From: Cryphonectria parasitica EP155
Taxonomy: Eukaryota; Ascomycota; Sordariomycetes; Diaporthales; Cryphonectriaceae
Length of the DNA: 64,000 nucleotides
Direction of reading: 5' to 3'
NCBI RefSeq assembly: GCF_011745365.1
Contig: NW_024468912.1
Coordinates: forward strand, 3,968,001-4,032,000
Shown: positions 22,965-34,200 of the stretch, one piece after another
How the letters are laid out: each line of letters starts with the position of its first letter
How positions within the stretch are numbered: position 1 is the first letter of the stretch
The notes under the pieces: generated by a model
The model's database searches: none
What the model was told of the DNA's origin: nothing
The model's input: only the letters and a program-made list of their open reading frames with translations
Position numbers and translations under genes: made by a program

Positions 22965-23444
22965 CTCCCTTCCGCGCGGCTGCGGGTTTGGAGTGCCTAG
23001 GTAAGGCCAGAGACAGCCGTAGCAGAGGCGGTCCCCCTCCTTCCCGATGGCCACGACCATAGTAGAACAAACCCCTTTCTACCCGAAGGTACCCTTTGTC
23101 AGAACCTGTGGTGTGGCAAGAGACACCTTGAGGGTGAAAAATCAGCGTATACAAACTGCTAGACTTGACCAGGATTGATGTAGAAATGCGAGATGAGAGA
23201 CATGGCACAAAAGCAAGCGCAGATTGTTGGAGGCCATGTCCAGGTCAGTAAGGAAAAAGAACATCTCCCATCATGTCTTGATGTAAGTGCCGTGAATTCT
23301 CAACCAAAGTCTATCCTTTGCTGCTGCGCGGTCCCCCCATGATGATTGCATAGAGAGAGAGAGAAAAACAAAACCCGCCCCGTATGTGAGATAATACACC
23401 GGAAACCGTCCCCCCCCCCCCTGACACATACAGAAACCCCCTAA
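22965..23444. other. Intergenic region
   Basis: Between the hypothetical gene and the LSC2 stop codon. Contains a 12-base C run at 23410-23421. No gene is seen. Confidence 0.5.
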
Positions 23445-25064
23445 TTAGATCCCCAGAGAGAACTCAACGCCGACATCGATATCCCGCGCTAATGGTATGA
23501 ATTGTCAGCTCTGATGCCACGAGGGATGTAGAAGGGAGGGAGAGGGAGAGGAGAAGAGGTATATATAGTGACTTACCCATCTTGACAACCTTGGAGAGCT
23601 GCACAGACCTCTCGGCAGCGCTCTGCAGGTCATCGATGGAGAAGATCTTCATGCCGGAGTCGTTGATAAGAGCGTGAGCCTGCTCCATGTTGGTGCCCTG
23701 GAGACGGGCAATGATGGGGATCTTCAGGTCGAGGGCCTTGACGGTGTTGATGAGACCGTGGGCAATAGCATCGCAACGCACGATACCGCCAAAGATGTTG
23801 ACAAAGATGGCAGTGACCTTGGGGTCGCTGGTGATCAGCTCAAAGGCCTCCTTGATGGCGGCCGGGGTGGCACCACCACCGACGTCGAGGAAGTTGGCGG
23901 GCTGGCCGCCGTTCAGCTTGATGATGTCCATGGTGGCCATGGCCAGGCCGGCACCGTTGACGAGGCAGCCGATGTCACCGTCCAGCTTGATGAAGTTCAG
24001 GCCGGACTGGGCAGCGCGGACCTCGTCGGGGTCCTCCTGGGTGGTGTCGCGCCACTCAAAGACCTCCTTCTGTCTGAAGTCGGCGTTGTCGTCGAAGCCA
24101 AACTTGGCGTCCATGCACATGACCTTGTGGTCCGAGGTCTCGGACAGGGGGTTGATCTCGATCTGGGTCGAGTCCTTCTCGGAGAAGATCTTGTACAGCT
24201 TCTGGATGGTGTCCTTGGCCTCCTCGATGCACTGCTCGCTGAAGCCCAGCTTGGTGGCGATGTCGCGGGCGATGTCGTCGGTGACGCCGACGTTGATGTC
24301 GATGTAGTGGGTGTTAATGGCATCGGGGTTCTCCTTGGCGACGCCCTCGATGTCCATGCCGCCCTGAGAGGACGAGACAATGACGGGGCCCTGGGACGCA
24401 CGGTCCATCAGGACGGCCAGATAGAACTCGCGGCGGGCAAACTTGCGCTCGCAAATGTAGACCGAGTTGCAGAGCCTGCCGCCGGCGCCCGTCTGCTTGG
24501 TGATGAGCTTGTGACCAATCATCTGCTCGGCAAACATCTTGGCCTCGGTGGGCGAGTAGATGACACGAACACCGCCCTTGAGGCCGTTGTCGAACGAGCC
24601 CTTTCCTCGGCCGCCTGCGAGGACCTGCGCCTTGATGACCATATCCTCGCCGCCAATCTCCTTTGCCACAGCCTCAGCCTCGGCAGCCGTCTTTGCGACG
24701 GAGCCCTTGGGAACGCCGATGCCATACTGATGTGTGAGTGAGAGAGAGAGAAGTTATAATTAGCCCCTGTGAATCCTTGGCGCGGTTTCGACAACGATGG
24801 GAGAGAACAGACTGCATACCTGGCGGAGGAGGTCGGCCGACAGGTACTCGTGGATGCTAAGGTTTCGTCTTTGTTGGGCGAGGCCGGGGAGTCTGACGGA
24901 GGGAGACAGCTAGAACCGTAGTAAGAATAGAGAGTCAGCGAGTGTAGTCTTCTCCAAGGAAGGGCCCATGTCTGTTATCTTCCCGACTGGAAAAAGGCAG
25001 AAGAACTTGCCTTGGGCGCGGCAAAGGCCGAGGCCAGGGCTCGGCTGCGGGCGAGCTTGTACAT
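23445..25064 (-). CDS. LSC2: Succinyl-CoA ligase (ADP-forming) beta subunit, mitochondrial
   Basis: TCA-cycle enzyme of the mitochondrial matrix: succinyl-CoA + ADP + Pi to succinate + ATP + CoA, working with the alpha subunit. Four exons, 25064-25011, 24909-24820, 24726-23577 and 23488-23445, give 445 residues, the usual length. Exon 1 is an 18-residue presequence ([18 protein letters not shown]), and the mature start [18 protein letters not shown] is typical. The ATP-grasp domain shows [13 protein letters not shown] and EINPLSE. The CoA-ligase domain shows [20 protein letters not shown] and [12 protein letters not shown]. The C-terminus is [14 protein letters not shown], complete only after removing intron 3 (23576-23489). 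Intron 1 (25010-24910) starts with GC, not GT (AAG|GCAAGT); no GT donor in the right phase exists there. Confidence 0.97.
24910..25010 (-). other. GC-AG intron in LSC2
   Basis: Donor AAG|GCAAGT, acceptor TTCTAG, 101 nt, phase 0. GCAAGT is the known consensus for the minor GC-AG class, which is spliced by the major spliceosome. Confidence 0.85.
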
Positions 25065-26392
25065 GGCGGAAATGTTTGAAAAGAGGGCGAAAGGTATCAG
25101 GGTATCTATTGAAAGAGAGAGAGAGGAGAGGAGAGGAGAGAGGGCGGAGGGGTTTGGTCGATATGTTGTCGTCCTGGTCGATGCTTGGAACGGCAAAAAT
25201 CGCGTTTTAGCTGACAGGGTGAGGTCGAACTGGTAGCTTGTCGCAGGGAATCCGCAGGGAATGACGAGCTGCCAAACTGTCCCGGCTTAAAGAGTAAGAG
25301 TGGGTCTCGTGCGCCAATGAAAGTCCCAAGGCCATCCTCGGCTACGATAAACGATCATCGATAAGGTTTCGCCCATAGGAGGAGATGCCGTGTCTCTTTC
25401 TCTCTCTTCCTTCTCTTTCTCTCCAACAGTGCCAATGTAGAAATTGAATAGAGAGACATTGTTGACTCTTTGGTGTTACCCCAATACTAATTCATATTCA
25501 TGTAAAGAGATGATTCTTTGTGGGCTTCAATTCCCACAAGGTCATTTCAGGTAATGCTGGCCTATCCCCTGTATGATGGATACCCATTCTGATCACATGA
25601 AAGAAAGATGCTAATGATCTTTCCCTCCATAGAGATACCATACTGGAGGGGTACCATCTATCTCATCGTTCTCTGGGCTTCTTTTCTCTTTACATACATC
25701 ATCCTGGCTGATCCCTGGCAAGTTTCAAACCATTCGACTGCCCCTATGGCTCGCGCTCAGTCCCGAGCCATGTTTCAAAAAAGGCCATTTAAGACGAGAG
25801 AATCAATGAAATACTACAGTACTTACCTTCACAAGACCCCGACCCCAGCCCATTTTCTGTCTCCATCGATCGCCTCAATCCTTGGGTCTATCTATATCTA
25901 CTATGTTCATACACTCTGCCGTGCCGTAGATCACCATCAGGTGAGCATGTCAGAATAACTCAGCTGCGGGGTTTACACCCATTCAGCCGTTGCGTCTAAT
26001 TCATAGGACAACTTCCGACCAGAAAGGAGGGGGAAGGGGCTTCTCCCCGAGTCCTCTGTCATCACGAGAAGCAGCTGACACCGTCTCTCTTTCTCTTCTC
26101 TTCCTCTCCTTTCTTCTATGAACATACTCTCCGTCTAGCCCACGAAAGGAAATACGATGCGACGTACATAATTCGTCCTGTCTACACTTTACACTAATGT
26201 ACACGGCGATCTTTTTCACCTCGCATCCAATTACAAGAGAAGAAAAATCCCAGCATCAAATAGAAATACGTCAACAAAGGATGGGATAGCCATGCACCAT
26301 TGGCTTCATATGCATAATTAACCTTGGAAGGATGTAGGCAGTCTGACGTTTCCCGAGGTTACTGGGTTTGGTTACCCACTCGCCTACACTCG

Positions 26393-26439
<47 letters not shown>

Positions 26440-27074
26440 ACACAGACTTACACTCTTCCAACCCCTCTTCCACTCAAGTGCAAGGGGTCTTCCTGCCCCC
26501 CCCCCCTTCCCTAGTTTGTTTTACTTACCTTACTCCTGCAGATTCAACCCTGAGCCTGTGAGTCCGCGGCTCGTTCATGGTGGGGAAAAGGCCCCAACCC
26601 CGGGAAATGCATGTGTGTGGGTTCTCGGGAATGATGGGATACTGTGGTGGTAGTTTAGTAGGGGTTGAGTCTGGAGGATATTACAAGTACATGGATAAAA
26701 CCACTTACGATACCCAATGCGGGCATTGCAGCCAAGAAACTCTTTTCTTCTCTTCTCCTTAGCAAGGGCCTTGCATCCGTACGCTCTGACACCGGGGGCA
26801 TCAAAACTCGTTCGAACAACTATCAGACGCATGGTAGTATTATATTAATACCAAAGGCCAAGTCTCTTCTCCTTTGCTCTCCATCATCGATTCCAATCTG
26901 ATGAGATTCATCATTTATTATTATGCTTCGTTTCTGCCTTTATTCTGAATGAGAAGAAGGCTGGTATCGAACTCCACAAGGACTGCCGACTTATATAACA
27001 CAAACTTCCATTACATACTTTGATCTTTCAGCACGTGGTATCTTTGGTCTGGCAGACTGGCGCCCCTCAAAAAG
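25065..27074. other. Intergenic region between LSC2 and P450
   Basis: Two kb containing the divergent upstream regions of LSC2 and the P450. It carries a (CA)20 microsatellite at 26395-26434, an 11-base C run at 26496-26506 and CT-rich patches. No gene is recognised. Confidence 0.55.
26395..26434 (+). repeat. (CA)20 microsatellite
   Basis: Twenty uninterrupted CA units, followed by a degenerate CAGACACACACAGA tail. Confidence 0.95.
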
Positions 27075-28174
27075 ATGCTGCTTCGAGACTTCCTCAGCCT
27101 TGGGCCTCTGTACCTGAGCGGCCTCATCATCATTCCCCTCGTCCTGTGGTTCATCATCGTGCCTCGATATACAACCCTTCAGATAAGACGGATAGGTGGA
27201 ACCAGGGCTCACGTCCTCTCGACCAACCCCCTCACGGGCATGCGCTGGCTCCTCGACGCGGGCAGGAAGCACAGCCAAGACAAGCTCCAGGACTTCTTCC
27301 AGGATCTTTACAAGAACGCACCCCCCAGCAGCCCCAACTGCGTCGAGATCTCCGTCTTGGGCAGGCGACGGTATATCATCACGCAGGAGCCCGAGCACAT
27401 CAAGACGATCCTCACCTCCAAGTTTGCCGACTTCGGCAAGGGCAGGCGTTTTCACGAGACATGGAGCCCATTCTTGGGGGATAGCATCTTCACCACGGAC
27501 GGGCGGCTGTGGCAGGACAGCCGGGGCCTCATCCGGCCCATGTTCATCAAGGAGAAGGTCTCGGACTTGCTCATCTTTGAGAAGTGGACCCAGGCCATGA
27601 TGTCCAAGATGCCCGCGTCAGGAGGGACCGTCGGGATGCAGGACCTGTTCTACCGCATGACTCTGGATGTGACGACTGATTTCCTGCTCGGCTCGAGCGT
27701 CGGCAGTCTCGACAAGTGAGCTTGATAATGAAGGGCCCCGTGCTTCCCTGGGAAAATGACTGTTGTCGCTGATGAAAATGAGTCCAGTCCCAAGCATGAA
27801 TTCGTCCATGCCTTCACCGACGTTCAGAGAACGCAGATGATGTATATGATCTTATAGTACGTCGTCGTCGGAGATCCCTCTTGCCCTTTCGGTATGACAA
27901 TTCTCGCTAACGTCGACTCATCATAGCCCCCTGAAGGCATTCATCCCTAATGGAAAGTATCTGCGAGGTATCAAGACGATTGAGCGGTTCATGGAGCCAT
28001 ATATTGCGCAGGCCCTCGCCATGAACCCCGAAGACCTCGAGAAGCTCTCCAAGTCGGACAAGAACTGCACCTTCCTACACCAGATCATGCGGTATAGCCG
28101 AAATCCCAAGGTCCTGCGGTAGGTTTCCCCCCTTTCTTAGTGAGAGTGAGTTGGGAGATTACTTCAAGCTCGTG

Positions 28175-28215
<41 letters not shown>

Positions 28216-29085
28216 TCCCTCCTTCCCTCCTTCTAACGTCGACGGTGGCCCGAGCAGCGACCAAATCATGGCGATCCTCCTAGCAGGCCGCGACACCACA
28301 GCCGCGACCCTCTCCTGGTGCGTATACGAGCTCGCGCGCTACCCAGCAGTATACGGCCGGCTGCGCGGCGAGATCCTGTCGACGGTGGGCGAGTCCCGTG
28401 CCCCGACATACGCGGACCTCAAGCGCATGACCTACCTTACGCACACCCTCAACGAGACCCTGCGGCTGTACCCGGCCGTACCGTATAACCTGCGCGCCGC
28501 ACTCGAAGACAGCACGCTCCCTAGCGGCGTGCCGGGCCGCCCGGACATCGGATGTCTCAAGGACGACATGGTCGTCTACAGCACCCTTGCCATGCAGCGC
28601 CGCGCAGACCTGTATCCGCCTGTCAGCGACACCTTTGCCGACCCGGCGCTCTTCAGTCCTGATCGCTGGGATCACTGGACTCCCAAGCCGTGGCAATACG
28701 TCCCGTTCAATGGTGGCCCGAGGATTTGCGTTGGCCAGAATTTTGCTGTGAGTTCTCCCCCCCCCCTCTCCTCTGTCCTGTGCCTTCTTGTCCCTCTCTC
28801 TCTCTCTCTCTCTCTCTCCCTCTTTTATGCACTTCTTTTCAAGGCGGCATTGCAAATTTCATGAATTTCCGGTGCCTCTTCCTTGCCAGCTGCTGATGAC
28901 TGAGCTTCCCACCTCCACAGATGACAGAGATGGCATACTGTATGGTTCGCCTCCTCCAAAAGTACGACCGACTGGAATATCGAGGAGACTGGTCTGCACA
29001 ATGCCACAAGGCTGAGATTGTCGGTTGTCCGGGCGATGGGGTCCCTGTGGCGTTCCATGAGGCTGAGAAGGGTGATATCGCTTGA
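27075..29085 (+). CDS. Cytochrome P450 (CYP52-like monooxygenase)
   Basis: Membrane-anchored heme monooxygenase of 518 residues. Five exons: 27075-27715, 27788-27856, 27927-28118, 28258-28747 and 28921-29085; all phases agree. An N-terminal anchor helix (YLSGLIIIPLVLWFIIV) targets it to the ER. The I-helix oxygen-binding motif is AGRDTTA, the K-helix is ETLR, the PERF-like segment is FSPDRWDHW and the heme-binding loop is FNGGPRICVG with the axial Cys. The overall pattern (VLRDQIMAILLAGRDTTAATLSW) resembles the alkane/fatty-acid hydroxylase group around CYP52; the substrate and exact CYP family are inferred and not certain. Intron 3 contains a (CT)16 repeat. No secondary-metabolite cluster surrounds it, so a primary role such as fatty-acid omega-hydroxylation is more likely than toxin synthesis. 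Confidence 0.94.
28181..28212 (+). repeat. (CT)16 microsatellite in P450 intron 3
   Basis: Sixteen CT units inside the 139-nt intron 28119-28257, serving as a long pyrimidine stretch well upstream of the acceptor. Confidence 0.9.
28794..28818 (+). repeat. (CT)12 microsatellite in P450 intron 4
   Basis: About twelve CT units inside the 173-nt intron 28748-28920, next to a 10-base C run at 28757-28766. Confidence 0.9.
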
Positions 29086-29764
29086 AGAGTAGCGGTGACG
29101 TAACTATGAATAGGGAAGAGTACAGAAATAGAAGGAAGAAAGAAGAAGAAGAAGAAGAATATAAAGGAAGTGACGATTTGACGACCTGAGACGCTAGGCC
29201 TATCCGTTGACGATTAAAAGAAGCCTTGGCTCCGCAACAAGTTATGAACGCGATTTTGTGACTGGAGACTCTCTTCACCTTTCATCAGTTTGTCTATCAA
29301 TATGTACTCGTGTATTCATATATGATATAGACCAGTCATTTCTTGAGGACAAACTGCCAGAAGCCACGCTGAGACATTGACGGGAAAAGTGCTACTTCCG
29401 ATATATCTGTACATCGTGTTGGTGTAACAGGTGCTAAAGAAACACGCACAGTGTAATGTTACAGAGAGAGCTTGACAGGGGCTCAAGGTAAACCCCCCCC
29501 CCCTCTGGGCCCCCCACAGCGGCTCAGTCCGCCGTACCGCTTTTGTCAAATAAGCCTGACCATACGGCTCTTTCGATAAAGAGACGTGAAATCCCTTATC
29601 GTGGATTTTTCAAACTACCTGTATGTACCATCTCAGCATCCATCTCAAATAAACTGGAGAAGGATAAAATTGCAAAGCAATAATTCCACACAAGGCCACG
29701 AGGTAGTAGTCCTCTCCTCCACCTGAGCATAGAACGAAAAGTCAAGTACAACTTTCTACCCAAA
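29086..29764. other. Intergenic region
   Basis: Follows the P450; contains an 11-base C run at 29493-29503. No gene is seen. Confidence 0.55.
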
Positions 29765-30367
29765 ATGGCAACCCCAAAATCAGGCGGCACCAGTCTCCCC
29801 ACGGCCAGAGACCACGCCGCCACCGTAAACAAGATGAACATGCTCCTCGCCAAACACCAGAACACAATCAGCGCCCTCAAGAGACGCACAACAACAACAC
29901 CAACATCACCATCGCCTGCAGACAAGACCACAGACGGCACCAGCACCAGCAACAAGCCCAAGTCAAGCTTCTCCTCCCTCGCCGGAACCAGGGTCACAGC
30001 CTCCTCACCAGCCGCCAGCAGACACGCTCCAGTATCATCAAGGAACAAGAATGACGACGACGATGACGACCTCCAGGTCATAGCCGACGGCGCAGGCGTC
30101 GGATTCGTGCCGGCGGGCACCAAGGAGGCCCAGGACTCGTCGGCCAGGGCGGCTGAGACGCGGGATCTGCGGGGCAAGCTGCTGGGCAAGAGGGCGCGGG
30201 AGCAGAGAGAGGACGCGGCGGCGGCGAGGAGGCGGGGGGAGAACAAGAAGAAGCGGATGATGGACGGGGGCAGTAGTGACGAGGAGGGAGGGAGGAGCTC
30301 CATTGGGAAGGCGAGGGTTGGCGGGGGGAAGAAGAAGAAGGGGGAAAAGAAAGAAGGAGGGGAGTAG
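29765..30367 (+). CDS. Small lysine/arginine-rich protein of unknown function
   Basis: Single exon of 200 residues starting MATPKSGGTS. I do not recognise it with certainty. It has an N-terminal helix (AATVNKMNMLLAKHQNTISALKRR), a Ser/Thr/Pro linker, an Asp run, a short conserved-looking block (DLQVIADGAGVGFVPAG) and a strongly basic C-terminal half (LRGKLLGKRAREQRE, then Lys/Gly-rich). The composition suggests a nuclear or nucleolar protein. The order of blocks is reminiscent of small fungal DUF3245-type proteins, but I cannot confirm this. Codon usage matches neighbouring genes and the ATG context is AAAATGG. Confidence 0.72.
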   Translation: MATPKSGGTSLPTARDHAATVNKMNMLLAKHQNTISALKRRTTTTPTSPSPADKTTDGTSTSNKPKSSFSSLAGTRVTASSPAASRHAPVSSRNKNDDDDDDLQVIADGAGVGFVPAGTKEAQDSSARAAETRDLRGKLLGKRAREQREDAAAARRRGENKKKRMMDGGSSDEEGGRSSIGKARVGGGKKKKGEKKEGGE

Positions 30368-30610
30368 GCGGGTGCGGATAAGGATGAGGATGAGAACAGA
30401 AACTTGCCGATACGCAATGGATAGCATCCTGTAAGAAAACTTCCAAGATTGGCATGTCCTTCACAAAGAGGGAGAGAGGCAGAGAGGGGCCATATGTCGT
30501 CCTAGCGCATTATGATGGAGTGTGTGTGCTCTCATTGCCCGTGAGGAATGATTCACAGGCTGCCCACCAAAGGCAACCTTATAATCACATCTATTGTCAG
30601 ACAAGACAGA

Positions 30611-30682
30611 AGCTGCATAGCTCAGGGGAAGAGCGCCGGGCTCATAACTCGGAGGGCGTTGGATCGAAACCAGCTGTAGCTA
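30611..30682 (+). tRNA. tRNA-Met, initiator type (anticodon CAT)
   Basis: 72-nt cloverleaf with acceptor stem AGCTGCA/TGTAGCT, D-arm, anticodon loop CTCATAA (CAT at 30643-30645), T-arm GTTGG/CCAGC with loop ATCGAAA, and discriminator A. The A1:U72 end pair and A54/A60 in the T-loop (instead of the usual TTC start) are eukaryotic initiator hallmarks. The anticodon stem has G29:C41 and G31:C39 but a G30:U40 wobble where most initiators have three G:C pairs. No intron and no encoded CCA. Confidence 0.93.
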
Positions 30683-31289
30683 TGTGTAATTTTTTGAGCT
30701 TTTGCTGGGTTGATTTCTCGTAAGTTTCTTGCGTCTCTCAGCGAACATGGTTGGCCCTATCACTAACATGAAGGCTGAAAACTCAACAATATATACTCAA
30801 CATGTATAATCTTGAATGACTAAGTTCTGTATAAAAGACTGCATGGACAAGAGGGCCGTGTTGCTACTCACTGGTTGAGTGGTATGAAGATATCTAACCC
30901 AATTTGTGATATATAAGAAACAGTATTTCTGAAAACATGCACGTAACGCTATGTCATTGCCTTCCTCTACAATTGTCAACTACATGAAACTATGTTTTCA
31001 GTGTCCCCAGGAATCTGCATCAAACACAGGCTGGCCGTATCCTCGTTCACCCTGTCCCGCTGTGGCCCCTCTTGCAGGCTTGTTTGCTTGTTTTGCTCGT
31101 CCGCTCGCTCGTTATGAAACGCCCCTCTGACCACACAATCGACCGAAGAGAAAACAAGAAAGGATATCCATCATAATAATCGTCGCATTGAAGGAGAAGA
31201 AAAGCCAGACTGCTATCATCAAGACACCGTTGCCTCTAGTTACAACCCCGTCATCCATCGTGAAACATTAACCAAACACCCAGGTCTCC
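30683..31289. other. Intergenic region
   Basis: Between tRNA-Met and the stop codon of the large coiled-coil gene. AT-rich; no gene is seen apart from the tRNA terminator. Confidence 0.55.
30690..30695 (+). terminator. Pol III terminator of tRNA-Met
   Basis: Run of six T starting eight bases after the tRNA 3' end. Confidence 0.75.
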
Positions 31290-34200
31290 CTAGCCCTCGT
31301 ACAACATCACCTCGCCCCCCTCGCTGCTGGGGGTCACACCACCATCAGACGTCGCATAACCCACCCCACTGACCTCACTGTCTGTACCCGAAAGGACGCT
31401 GCTTCCGACGGCACTCTCGGTCCAGTCGCTGGCTGATTCCGAGTACATCTCATCGTCTGCTCCCTCCGAGTTTGTGAAGGCGGCTGACTGCAACTCAGAG
31501 GGGCTATACTCGCCCGACTGCAGCTCAGAATGCGTATACTCTGAGTCCGTTATCGTCCCCGTGCCGCTATGCAGACTCGACCGCCGCAGCGTGCCAGTTT
31601 CGCTCTGCACATCGCTGTAGGTCTCGTAATAGTCCTGGCTAGGATTTTCAGACACAGTGCTCGCAAGAGGTGCAGCATCAGTAGGCGTGGCAAGGACGAC
31701 TTCACCACCGTGGTGTTCGTCCTCCTGGTTGTAGAGCTCTTCTTCGTCGCTCTCTCTAAGCGCAACGACGTCCAAGTTGACATTCTCCTTGTCGCCTTCG
31801 TCACTATGATGCAAGTCTCCATAACCCTTCTTATTGTTCATTCGCCCACCCCAACTGCCCTTCCTGAATGCGCCCGCGCCCCCGAGCGTCTTGACGCTCT
31901 GGCTCCTCTTGAAGGCCGTGCCTGCATTCGCTGTGCTGTTGAAGCCGGGTTTCTTAATCTGGCTTAAAGAGAGGATGCGGCGGGCTTGTTGTTGCCCGTT
32001 GAGAGCAGACTGCGGATCGAGCACGTTGCGGTTGGAGTTCAGCGCCGTCTTGAACGCGACAGTGTGCTGGGCCTTGGGTGTGGTCTGCTTCGACTCGGTT
32101 TCTGCGCCCCCGTCTTCGGCGGCTGGTTTTTGAGAGGTGACCCGCTTACGGCTCATCACATCACGTGCAGCTTTCTTGGATGACTTCGCCATGAGAAGCA
32201 GCCGTGACTGGTCCATGACACCCTCGAGAATACGACGTTCGAGGCCTTCCGCGCGATGTTCCATCTCGTGTAGCTCCTCCCGCCGGATATTGAGCGCAGT
32301 CTCGAGTGAGGACACGTCACCGGTCAGACTGACCTTCTGCCTGACCAGAGACTCCTGTTCCACCTTAAGGCTCACGATACTCTTCCTCAGGCGCTCCTCC
32401 TCGGCTTGTAGACTTGCGACGGTAGCCTCCGCCTCATCTCTCTGCACAGTGCGGCGCTCGAGCTCGAGCATTGTCTCGTGAAGGTTAGATTCCATGTCCT
32501 TCATGGTCTTCTGTTTGTCCTCGTGATCATCTGCGATGCGCTGCGTCTGCGCGGCGAGGAAAGCGGAGAGCTCGGTGGCCGTCGCAATGACCTGTTGGTG
32601 GACCTTGTCAAGCGTGCTCAGCTGCTCAAAGGCCTTATCGGCTGACTGGGTGTGATCCACAAGTCTGTCAAGCTTCTCATGGACGTGGCTGTCATCGTAC
32701 TTCTCAGGAGCGGGAGGAAGCATGAGCGGTTCTGGCTTGGCCTCTTCGATCTTCTGGCCAATCTTCTCCTCGATCTCAGAGACGGAGGCCTTGGAATGCT
32801 CAAAGTGCTGTCCGACCGTGTCGAGAACACTCTGGACAGCCTCAAGAATCTTGGGTTGGTACTCGTTGACCTGTCCCTGAAGCCCTTCAAACGCACCCAT
32901 GGCCTCCTTGACCTGATCACGGGTCTGCGTATGCTCGGACTTATTTTGAGTGTGGTTGTCATCAGTCTTCAGAACCAAGTCCTCAACATGTGTAAAGACC
33001 GTCTTCGAAGCCTCTTCCATCTTTTCGAGTGACTCGGTGACGGTAGAACCGAGTGTATCGATGAGACTCTTCAGCTCCTCGGCCACAGCCTTTGTGCCAA
33101 CGACAGCACCCTCGAGCACCTCGTCGCGAGCTTCGCCCGTCTTGTTGCGCTCGTCGATAGCAGACTGAAACTCCTCGTACTTGGCGATCACCTCGTCAAT
33201 ACGTTCGTCAATCTTGGTGCGCAGGGTCTCGGTTGTCTGCTCGAACTTCTCGTCCGTCTCGAGTTTCGCACCAACCACTCCAGCCTTCGACTCCTCGAAC
33301 TCAGTCTTCATGGTTTCAAACATTTCCTTGAGGTCAGAATGCACGTTTGCGTTTTGCCCAGCCGTCTCGCTCAAGGTCTCCAATGACTTGCTTAGGCCCT
33401 CGACACCGGTGATGCCAGTCTCGAGCTTCTCCTTGACAAGCGTCTGCATCTCCTCGAGGAATGCCTTGACCTCCGTCACACGCTCACTCACACCCACCGT
33501 CTCTGCCTGACGTTCTTCGAATTGTTTGGCATTTTCCTCAGCGTGCTGCTCTGACAGCTCCTTGAGCTCGGTTGCGTGCTTCTCGGCGGCCTCCTTCAGC
33601 TCTCCCGCATGTTTTTCTGCAGCTTCTTTCAGCTCGGTGGCTTGCTTGTCGGAAATCTCCTTGAACTCTTTCACCAGCGATTCGAGCCGCTCAAGGTCTT
33701 CTTTCGTGGAAAGAGAGGCAATGTCCGACTTGACCATCTGCTCGACCACCCCCTTGACGTCCAGACAGACAGCCTCGATCGCGTCCGTGTCCGTCTTGGT
33801 GACTTTTTCGGGATCTTCGAGCTGCTTCTCGTGACGCTCCTTCATCTCATCAAAGGCACCAATAACTTGGGTGACGAGGGACTCCACGGCCTGGGTGTCT
33901 TCACGAAGTGCGATCTTCTCAAGCTGCTCAGTCAGACCGCCGAGACTCTCCTTCGTCTCCAGTATGAGGACCTCGAGGGCGTCGACGTGGTCTTTCCGGA
34001 CTGCCTGCTCTCCATCCATAAGCTCATCCAAGCGACTCTTGGTGTTTCGGAGAATCGTCTCGATAGCCTCGACATCCTCCTTCGTTGCAGCGTCAGTTGA
34101 GACAGGAGCATCTCTCACCGTGGCGGCAGCGGGCTCTTTGCTAGCAATTTCTGCAACCTGCTCCTTGATATTGTGCAGCATGTCCTCCATGAGAACTATA

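Noticed and set aside
27075..29085. P450 as part of a secondary-metabolite cluster
   Set aside because: No polyketide synthase, NRPS, terpene cyclase, transporter or pathway regulator is seen in the window.
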